A DNA stretch of 6,926 bases from an uncultured Bacteroidales bacterium (GTDB lineage: Bacteria > Bacteroidota > Bacteroidia > Bacteroidales > WCHB1-69). This document shows positions 1-6,926 of this stretch, in pieces. Under the pieces are notes generated by a model, which worked only from the letters and a program-made list of their open reading frames with translations, ran no database searches and had not been told where the DNA came from. The stretch covers positions 1 through 6,926 of the forward strand of contig CALAVA010000186.1 of assembly GCA_937892025.1 (NCBI GenBank), written 5' to 3'. Positions within the stretch are counted from its first letter, which is position 1, and each line of letters begins with the position of its first letter. Position numbers and translations under genes: made by a program.

Positions 1-3000
1 TAAACTACTTGCGAAGGACACAGCTTCTGTTACAACTTCTACTTGGCTGGGTGCTATTCGTAAGGCTGCTAATACAGGGGTGTTGAGAAATGTTCATATA
101 GACCACAATGAAATTAGTTCTGGTTATTATGTGATTTTTCTTAATGCAGGTTTGGCAGGCGATACGGGTTCAGTATATATAGATAGCAATGTGATAACAA
201 ATGCATATCGTTATGGCATATATGTTCAGTTTGCAGATTTATATATTCGTGGCAATAATATGACCATGAGAGCAACACATTATGGTGGTGCTAATATGAT
301 TTTTGCAAATTATGCTTGTCAAGGAGAAATTTCTTATAATAAATTGAGATGTACAACAGGTGCTAATTTAGAGGGTATTAGTTTAGGTTGTGTAGGTAAA
401 CTCAATACGCCTCTTATGTGTGCCAACAACGATATTGCCCTTATAGCAACGACAATGTATCATGGCATTACTACCCGTAATTTGGGTGGTAGTTTTGTCC
501 ATTTTATCAACAATTCTGTACTTTGTGTTTCTACTTCAGGTGCATTTAGATGTTTGGAAACAGACCCTAATGGAGGTTCGCGTTATACTATTAGGAACAA
601 CAATCTTGTGGCCATGTCTTCTTCGGCTTATCCTATGATTATCAATGGTTATAATGCGACTACTTGTGATATTGCCAACAACAATATGTACACTCCGGGA
701 AGTATTTGGAGTTCTATAGGCACCAACATTACCTCAGAAGCAGCATGGATGAACGCAGTGCCGACCGAAGAAAGACCTACCAGAATAAAACCGACGTGGG
801 TAAATCAAGATAATAGTTTGGAGATGACCTCCTATAATGGTTTTGAATGTCCTCGCGTAGCAAGTGTTACTACAGATATGCACAATCAATTGCGTTTGGT
901 TGAAACATATCGTGGTGCTTATTGCAAACCTTTAGATACTTTAGATTTGGCTTTGATAGAATTGCAAGGCTGGTCTTTTGATTCTTTAGGTGGTACACAA
1001 TCAGACATAAAAGTTACACTTTATAATAAAGGAACAAATCCAATAAACCAAGCCAGTTTGACATGGGTATTTAATGGTGTTCAACAAAATTATAACTACA
1101 ATGGCTATTTGCCAATAGATTCTGCTGTTACCATATCGCTTGGCACAATTACTTATGTGGCAGATGTAAATAATAGTTTTTCTGTTTGGATAAATAATGT
1201 ACATGGCATAAGCGATAATGACCAAAGCAATGATACTTTGTCCACAGGTTCGGCTTTTATTTGTGCCAAGATATATACAGACACTGTTTATATAGGTCCA
1301 ACAAGAGAATTTACCTCTGTAACCGCAGCGTTGAGCAGAATAGATTATTGCGGTGCACAAGGCAATATCATTTTTGCTTACGATGACGGAACTTATATAG
1401 AAGATATCGCTTTGACCGCACGTCTAAATGGTATGACAGACCAAGATACTGTGTTTATCACTTCAACCTCCGGCGATAGAACAAAAGTTACTCTCAAGCG
1501 TGCTGACGATGCAAGTACAACTTATTTAGGAGTAGGTACTATAGCAATAGGAATAGACAATGTTGTTTTGAAAGATTTAACCATTAGTGCTGAAAGAGGC
1601 GATGGTGTAAATAGTTACAATAACTCTACGGTTATTTCTTTTGCACAAACATGTAAAAACATAGAAATAGACAATTGTTATTTGAAAGGTTTACAAATGA
1701 GTTCCGTCATCAATGATACAGCCAGATTTGATGTAATTTATGTAAAACCAATCATTAACAATTTGCGTGTTCATGATTGTTTGTTGTCAGGTGGTAGCCA
1801 TAGCGTTTATTTTACAGCCACTTCCACTTCTGAAAACATTAGTTTTGTAAATAACCAAATTACAAATTATGATATTTATGGTATGCGTTTCAAAGGTTCA
1901 AACAATTTGAACATAGAAGGCAATACCTTTACACAACGCAATTCTACAACGATAACACTTTTGGCAAGCACTGCAATTTCTGTAGAAAACGGCAAGGGAA
2001 GAATTGTCGGTAACAAAATAAAACAGATAAAAAATGCAACAGCCATTGCGTTGAAATCGTTTAATGTTTCAGATTCTGCACGTGATATGAATGGTTTGGT
2101 AGCCAACAATGAAATACTTATCTCAGATGGTCATGGTATGGATTTGCTCGGCACAAACTATGTAGATATTATCAATAACTCTATTCTCAAAAACGGAAGC
2201 ACCCAATCGTATGGCTTGTATTTTGAAAACATACTTGCTAATATGACAAATGTATTGAACAACAATATTGTGATGAAATCATCAACAACAGACTATCCGC
2301 TTTATATCAAAGCCTTGTCCGCAATCAATAGCGACTATAACAATTATTATAGCGAATCGGGACACCTTGCTTTTATTGATAGTGTGGATATAAATTCTTT
2401 GTCCGCATTGCAGACAAGAACGGGTGTTGATAGCAATAGCGTTGTTGTTTCTCCTATCTATATGGATGCAAGAGTAAGTGCCAAATTGTTGGATTATGTA
2501 GATATGACATGCCCAACATACACAAGTGTGCCTACCGATATAGCCGGTATAAATAGAGATACCATAACAGCCAAAGGTGCTTACCATATAGCCTCCCCCA
2601 ATATAGATGTGGCTTTGTTGGAAATAACAGAACCGACAAGCAATGGTGCTTTGTCAGGCGTGAACACCAATGTAAAAGTAAAACTCTATAATTCAGGTGC
2701 TGTAAATATTACAAGTGTAGTTTTCAATTGGAAGGTGGATAGCGTATGGCAAACGCCTTATACATGGACAGGTTCTTTGGCTCCAAAGGCTACAAGTGCA
2801 GAAATTACTATCGGTAGTTTTGTCCCCGCAGGCGGCTATATCTCTTTGACTGTTGTTGCTGATAGTGCCAATGCACTCGGTATAGATGATATTCCAAGCA
2901 ATGATACAATGGCAATAAGCGTTTATTCTTGTCTTCCTGCTATGCACGGCACTTATTTGGTAGATTCTGCCGATGTAAATGCTGATTTTATCTCTTTGCA

Positions 3001-6000
3001 AGAAGCCGTTTTGGCATTGACAGAATGCGGTATAGATTCTTCAGTAGTGATAGAAATAAACAACGCTACCGATAGAGCTGCTTCTATTATCAAAGCCATA
3101 CCGGGAGCCAATGACACCAATCGTGTAATTATAACCTCTCATACAGGAACGGCTAGCGATGTAATAATATACAATACATTAAATCTTAGCAAAGTCGCTC
3201 ACTTGACCTATTCTAAGGTGGCTTTCCATTCAAATGGTTCTTCTAAATGTATCAATTTTACAGAAGATTGCCAAGATATTGAAATTAGCAATTGCATTCT
3301 TTTGAACAATGCAAGCAAAACCGTAAGTGGAACAGGTTGTATTTATTCACCCGCAAGTATCAATTTGTCTGATTTGAGAATTTTAAATAATGATATTCGT
3401 GGAGCACAGAATGGTATTAATCTTGCAGGGCAAAATAGTACAATAAAAGTTAAAGGAAATAGGTTTACAGGCATTGCCTATGCCAATATCGTTATAGACT
3501 CTGCAACTATTCTTATTGATAGCAATGTCTTTGTGGGTATAGATTCTACAGTGGGTACAACTAACTATTTCGGAATGATTGTAAATCATGCCAATGCAGA
3601 GGTGTCCAATAATATTCTTACAACACCAAGATTGCTGTTGAAACCAGATGGTACTTCAAGAGGCTGTCTTCCTTTATATTTCACTTATGGAAATATAAAT
3701 GTTCATGATAATCAAATAACAGCCAATAGTGAAACTGGTACAATTTTGTATGCAATGTATTCGCAATCTGTAGATTCTTCAACCATCTGCAATAATAAAA
3801 TACATGTTAGCAATGCTTCTTTTACCAATATTTATGGTTTATATTTGCAAACTACTGGTTCTACTTCTAAATTCTATTTCAATAACAATGAAATACGTGA
3901 AGATAGTTGTGCCAATTTGGCAACATTTGCAGGTATATATTGTGCTTCTACCACAAATGCATGTCCAAACAGACAATTTATGGGCAATAGAATTTGGATG
4001 TCAGATACTGCTACCTCTACGGCTTATGGATTCTTCTTGCCTTATGTAAATAATACCGTAGAAACGCCAGCCTTGATTGCAAACAATGAAATGGTTATTA
4101 TGTCAAAGGCTGCAAATTCTTCTTGTGCGGCTTTCTATTTCTGGGCTGCAGTCAATGCTAACATCTCTCACAATTCAATAAAAGTAGTCAATCCAACAGC
4201 ACCAACAGAGACATCGCCTCGTGGTTATGGTATTTATCTCAGTTCCAATACAAAAGGTATTGTTAGAAATAACAATATAGATGCATACGGTCAAGGTGTT
4301 ATTCCACTTAATATTTATCAAGCAACAACAACCTTTGGTCTTGACCAACAATTATATGTGGACTATAACAATATGAGTAGCACAAATCATTTGGCTTTGA
4401 TAGGTCTTACTACAACAGGAACGTATGTTGATTCTTTGTCGCAATGGCAGACATTAGTAAAATCAGACAAACATTCTGTTGCAATCAAACCTATTTATAA
4501 GGATAGTGCTAATTCTTTGCAAGTTGCAGATACCGCAGACTTCTATTCATTAGCATTTGGCGATATTCCAACAGATATATTAGGACAACCACGTATTTAT
4601 GAAAGAAAAACTTTGATGGGTGCCTACGGCTTGGGTTCAGAAATTATTTCTACAGAGATAGATATGGCTTTGAATAACGTTTTCGATTTTACAGATAGTC
4701 TTATTCATGTAGGTGATACGGTTATTACACCAAAATTTGAAATTGTCAATATGCAAGGCGTACACGCCACTTCTGCAACCATCAGTTGGACATACAATGG
4801 TGTTTTGCAACAGCCAGCAACTTGGACAGGCAATTTGTCTTTGATGGAAAGAGATACTTTTGCTCCAACTTTGCCAATTCAGATAACAGGTGGTTATAAA
4901 GACCATGAGTTTGTATTCTGGATTTCTGATGTCAATAATCTTGGCAGAGATTCTATTCCAACAAATGACTCTTTGTCAATGACTTTCTATCTTTGCGATT
5001 CTGTCCTCAATGGAACATATACTATTGGTGGTACCAATGGAGATTTTGCCACTATAACAGACGCAATGGACAGAGTTTCCGCTTGTGGTATACAAGGTGA
5101 TGTAACTTTTGTCTTGGCTTCTGGTACTTATACTGAAAATCTTTCTTTGATAACAAAAATAGAGGGTCAAGATTCTTGTAAAATAACGTTCACAAAAGAC
5201 AATAATGACACATTGCCAGTAATATTGCGTCCGACATCAGGTGTTGTTATTACCTTAAACAATCAAAAGAACCTTGTTTTTGATAGTTTACATATAGACT
5301 ATAGTGAAACGGCAGCAACGAGTGGTATTCGTTTTATGGGTGCTTGTTCAACCATTGTGATTACCAATTGTGTCTTTGAAGGCAAACTTAATGCAACCGA
5401 CTCTACACATAGTGCTATCTACAAAGCGATTAAGACAGACGTTTTGGATAGTGTTGTTATTCGCCACAATGTTTTCAATAAAGGTTTTGGTGGTATTGTC
5501 GCTTATCCAGGAATTGGCATAAATAATATTGGCGAGATGGGTAAAAATGTCTTTATAGACAGCAATATTTTTGAAGGACAATACAAGTTGGGTATTTACC
5601 TGCGTTGGGGTTGTGGAACCATCAACAATAATCTTATAAGAGCCAATGCAACTTGTTTTAATCAATGGTCAGGAGTATATCTATATCGATCCAACTACCA
5701 TATTTGCAACAATAGAATTATTGCTATAGATAATGCGGACTTAACAGGAGGTGTTGGAATACAATTAGATGATGCTCATAGATATTTGGCAACCGATACT
5801 GCAAATATTGTCAATAATGAGATTATTTTAGCAGGTAAGGGTGGTACAAGTAGTACCTTAACAAGTCAGCATCCTAACTATACTTGTGGTATATTCTGTG
5901 GATATATGGGATACAACAATCTAATGTTTAATTCTATTTATATCCATACTACTACAAACAATTATGCAAGAGGTTTGTTTACACAATATGCTGTAACAAA

Positions 6001-6926
6001 ATCATTCATCAAGAATAATAATATTGTCATGACAAGAAATGCAACATATACTTATGCTTATTATGTATCCAACAATGTGGCAAATATTGAAAGTGATTAC
6101 AATAATTATTATTGTGCTGGAACCAATAAGGCTTATATAGGAGGCAACAGAACAACCTTGGCCGCTATTCAAACCGCAACAGGTGGAGACGCTTCGTCTG
6201 TTGTTGTTATGCCGTCATTTTTAGATTCAAATTTGATAAAAACACATTTAAGACTTGTTGATGGTAATGCAATAGCATGTATCAGAAATTCACAATATCC
6301 ATACGATATAGACGATACATTAAGAAATTATGTAACGGCAATGGGTTGCTATTCGGCTCCAACAGCAGGTAAGGTGGACTTTGAAATGGTGAATGTTTTA
6401 CAGCCTAAACATAGTGCTACACAATTGTGTTCACCTGATTATGTCCCTGTAAAAGTAGTAGTGAAGAGTTTGAGCGATATTATTGTAGATCTCACAACAA
6501 TACCATTGAAATTAACTGTACAGATGACAGGTATGGATACTTATACAATAGATACTATTCTTTCAAGTGGTATATTCAAACCTAATGCAATAGACACTAT
6601 TGAAATTACTTCAATGTTGCCAGTAGGTATAGCAGGCGATTATCAAATAACTGCTTCTTTGTCTTGTATGGCAGATTCTATTACTTCTAATGACACAATG
6701 TCAATAGTCTATAGGACAAAGAAAATAAGTTTGCCATACGATGAAGACTTTTCAAATGCAACTTCTTTGTCAGATTGGGCAGTGGATACCTTGTTAGGTT
6801 CAGCGGCTTGGACTATTGAAATGGGCAATAATGTTGGTTATATAGACCCAGTATATGGCACAGGTAAAATTGGTTTTGGCGGTCCATTGGGTTCGGTAAG
6901 CCGTTTGAGTACAGGTCAATTAGAAT
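1..6926 (+). CDS. Giant modular beta-helix/CARDB surface protein, internal fragment (both ends missing)
   Basis: One frame (complete codons 2-6925) is open for 2308 codons. It reads as a coherent protein throughout, so this is a gene fragment with start, signal peptide and C-terminus outside the window. The product has four repeats of a right-handed parallel beta-helix followed by an Ig-like CARDB-type domain, then the start of a MAM/cleaved-adhesin-like domain (residue 2242 on). Rungs have the PbH1 look, for example VYIDSNVIT, LNIEGNTFT, INVHDNQIT and VFIDSNIFEG. The composition is rich in Asn, Thr, Ser, Asp and Tyr and poor in Lys/Arg, as expected for an exported protein. No hydrophobic membrane segment was noticed. 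Families built this way in Bacteroidota are usually exported, often by type IX secretion, and act in adhesion or glycan binding; that role is inferred here. PbH1 folds also occur in polysaccharide lyases and hydrolases, but I recognise no active-site motif. The open frame and modular architecture are certain or nearly so; the function is not. Confidence 0.95.
2..931 (+). repeat. Beta-helix module A (5' truncated)
   Basis: Residues 1-310 of the fragment. Asn-rich rungs are visible as VYIDSNVIT, LYIRGNNMT, GEISYNKLR, FVHFINNSV, YTIRNNNLV and CDIANNNMY. The first residues align by eye with the part of module D just after its first rung (KLLAKD against KLNATD at residue 1795), so about 125 residues of head and first rung should lie upstream of the window. 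The tail differs from the other modules: it lacks the DYNN motif and has only a weak closing region ending in YRGAYCKP before the CARDB-like domain. The interior is fairly rich in cysteine. The fold call is confident; binding specificity is unknown. Confidence 0.8.
932..1267 (+). repeat. CARDB-like Ig-type domain 1
   Basis: Residues 311-422. It opens with LDLALIEL, continues with a strand typical of these domains (IKVTLYNKGTNPI), then LTWVFNGVQQ and a YNYNGYLP segment, and closes with SNDTLS. The order of an early hydrophobic strand, a KVxLYNxG strand, a Trp-containing strand and a terminal Asn-Asp-Thr motif recurs in the next two copies. CARDB domains are Ig-like spacers found in bacterial cell-surface proteins. 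This one probably separates beta-helices A and B. The closing strand carries a cysteine (residue 421) that is conserved in copies 2 and 3. Confidence 0.72.
1271..2599 (+). repeat. Beta-helix module B (complete, about 9 rungs)
   Basis: Residues 424-866. The head (1280-1414) runs from DTVYIG through REFTSVTAALSRIDYCGAQG to DGTYIEDI, a capping strand plus short helix common at the start of Bacteroidota beta-helix domains. After a lead-in (VFITSTSGDRTKVTL, IAIGIDNVVLKDLTI) the first rung carries C-x7-C (residues 551 and 559). By hand about 9 rungs follow to residue 778, spaced about 28 residues apart, including ISFVNNQIT, GRIVGNKIK, VDIINNSIL and VLNNNIVMK. The tail begins with SDYNNYY (2333-2350), continues to SPIYMDA (to 2470), and ends with PTDIAGINR and GAY (2531-2584). 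Confidence 0.8.
2600..2932 (+). repeat. CARDB-like Ig-type domain 2
   Basis: Residues 867-977. Segments in order are NIDVALLEITEP, VKVKLYNSGAVNITSV, FNWKVDSVWQ, YTWTGSLAPK, ISLTVVADSAN and IPSNDTMAISVYSC. The WxxxxVxQ, WTGxL and IPxND motifs match copy 3 closely and copy 1 more loosely. The terminal cysteine (residue 977) lies immediately before the head of module C. The role is inferred to be a structural spacer or adhesive Ig-like unit. The Asp-rich stretch near the end could bind calcium, but no defined calcium motif is present. Confidence 0.78.
2933..4648 (+). repeat. Beta-helix module C (complete, longest, about 13 rungs)
   Basis: Residues 978-1549, about 120 residues longer than B or D. 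The head starts HGTYLVDSAD and continues FISLQEAVLALTECGID, but the usual GTYxE strand is replaced by an NNATDRAAS segment. The first rung again holds C-x7-C (residues 1090 and 1098). Rungs then follow at about 30-residue spacing to residue 1450, including LRILNNDIR, IKVKGNRFT, ILIDSNVFV, AEVSNNILT, STICNNKIH, FYFNNNEIR, PALIANNEM, ANISHNSIK and GIVRNNNID. The tail has VDYNNMSS, a WQTLVKSDKHS segment and KPIYKDS (4361-4507), then PTDILGQPR and GAY (4568-4627). The fold call is firm; the ligand is unknown. Confidence 0.8.
4649..4996 (+). repeat. CARDB-like Ig-type domain 3
   Basis: Residues 1550-1665. It opens STEIDMALNNV, has an extended strand VITPKFEIVNMQGVHA in place of the KVxLYNxG strand, then ISWTYNGVLQQPATWTGNLS, EFVFWISDVNN and IPTNDSLSMTFYLC. 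The NGVxQ segment is shared with copy 1 and the WTGxL segment with copy 2, which supports common descent by duplication. The final cysteine (residue 1665) sits just before the head of module D, as in the earlier copies. Confidence 0.75.
5009..6370 (+). repeat. Beta-helix module D (complete, about 9 rungs)
   Basis: Residues 1670-2123. It has the most canonical head in the window (5012-5149): GTYTIGGTNGDFATI, an amphipathic segment ending RVSACGIQG, then VTFVLASGTYTENLSL. The lead-in (ITFTKDNNDTLPVIL, ITLNNQKNLVFDSLHID) reaches a first rung with C-x7-C (residues 1782 and 1790). Later rungs include VVIRHNVFN, VFIDSNIFE, GTINNNLIR, YHICNNRII, ANIVNNEII and FIKNNNIVM. The tail has SDYNNYY to PSFLDS (6095-6229) and closes YDIDDTLRNY and MGCY (6302-6352), the GCY taking the place of GAY. 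It is the best unit to use as a query for relatives. Confidence 0.82.
6371..6724 (+). repeat. Divergent CARDB-like Ig-type domain 4
   Basis: Residues 2124-2241. It opens KVDFEMVNVLQP, then CSPDYVPVKVVVKSLSDIIV, followed by LKLTVQMTGMDTYTIDT, FKPNAIDTIEITSML, GDYQITASLSCMAD and SNDTMSIVY. It keeps the closing SNDT motif but lacks the WxxNGVxQ and WTGxL segments of copies 1-3. It also has its own cysteines (residues 2143 and 2222) and lacks the terminal junction cysteine. This resembles the Ig-like units that often precede MAM/cleaved-adhesin domains in Bacteroidota surface proteins, which is what follows here. It is likely the last spacer before the C-terminal part of the protein. Confidence 0.65.
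6725..6926 (+). other. Start of a MAM/cleaved-adhesin-like jelly-roll domain (cut by window end)
   Basis: Residues 2242-2308, only the first 67 residues. The opening SLPYDEDFSN followed by LSDWAVD, then AAWTIEMG and a glycine-rich stretch (GTGKIGFGGPLG) matches the usual beginning of MAM-like and gingipain-type cleaved-adhesin domains: an LPYxExF opening, then Trp strands before a Ser-Pro-containing strand. The window stops before the part that would confirm it. Such domains commonly bind glycans or proteins in Bacteroidota adhesins. Another concanavalin-like fold is possible. Confidence 0.55.

Noticed and set aside
61..300. Internal ATG codons as a possible gene start near the 5' end
   Set aside because: The frame is already open from base 2, the residues before the first ATG fit the beta-helix pattern of module D, and no ribosome site or signal peptide is present.
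3804..4049. A + strand open frame of 81 codons in another frame
   Set aside because: It overlaps the giant gene out of frame inside beta-helix C, and its hydrophobic product arises from shifted Asn/Thr/Ile codons. No separate gene is supported.
1001..5665. Several antisense open frames of 60-120 codons (for example 1001-1360, 1876-2109, 2282-2587, 2693-3001, 5348-5665 on the - strand)
   Set aside because: They lie wholly inside the continuous + strand frame, their products are low-complexity with many Ile, Cys and Tyr residues and no recognisable motif, and no promoter or ribosome site was seen. They follow from the codon composition of the real gene.
1..6926. Polysaccharide lyase or glycoside hydrolase activity of the beta-helices
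   Set aside because: The fold is shared with such enzymes, but I found no recognisable catalytic cluster, and the modules look like structural or binding repeats. A structure-based search could reopen this.
1..6926. CRISPR array, tandem DNA repeat or mobile element
   Set aside because: The repetition is at protein level with long, unequal periods. I saw no long exact DNA repeats, terminal inverted repeats or transposase motifs.

Overview
The whole window is the interior of one gene. A single + strand reading frame (codons beginning at base 2) stays open for 2308 consecutive codons with no stop, and neither its start nor its stop lies inside the window. I see no second gene, RNA gene, promoter, terminator, mobile element or CRISPR array. 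The DNA is AT-rich, with frequent ATA (Ile), TTG (Leu) and AAT (Asn) codons. The protein style is Asn/Thr/Ser/Asp-rich and Lys/Arg-poor, with right-handed beta-helix rungs broken up by Ig-like CARDB-type domains. This points to a secreted or surface giant protein of a Bacteroidota bacterium. The lineage is inferred from protein style only, and no genus can be named.

Layout, with residues numbered from the first complete codon. Unit A: beta-helix without its beginning (about 1-310), then CARDB-like domain 1 (311-422). Unit B: beta-helix (424-866), then CARDB-like 2 (867-977). Unit C: longer beta-helix (978-1549), then CARDB-like 3 (1550-1665). Unit D: beta-helix (about 1670-2123), then a divergent CARDB-like 4 (2124-2241). 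After this a new domain begins (2242 onward) that resembles the MAM/cleaved-adhesin jelly-roll family and is cut by the window edge.

Each complete beta-helix follows the same plan. A capping head ends in a GTY-type strand (changed in C) and is followed by an extended lead-in. A first rung carries a C-x7-C motif, a ladder of Asn-rich rungs of about 30 residues follows, and the unit closes with a tail containing a DYNN motif and a GAY/GCY-type ending. By hand count, B and D have about 9 rungs and C about 13, so the size difference is close to whole rungs. Conserved cysteines recur at every CARDB-to-helix junction and are absent after the last CARDB, where no helix follows.

Function is not determined by the sequence. 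The likeliest role is a long, stiff, multi-domain surface or secreted protein for adhesion or carbohydrate binding. A C-terminal type IX secretion signal would be expected downstream but cannot be seen. No catalytic motif was recognised.
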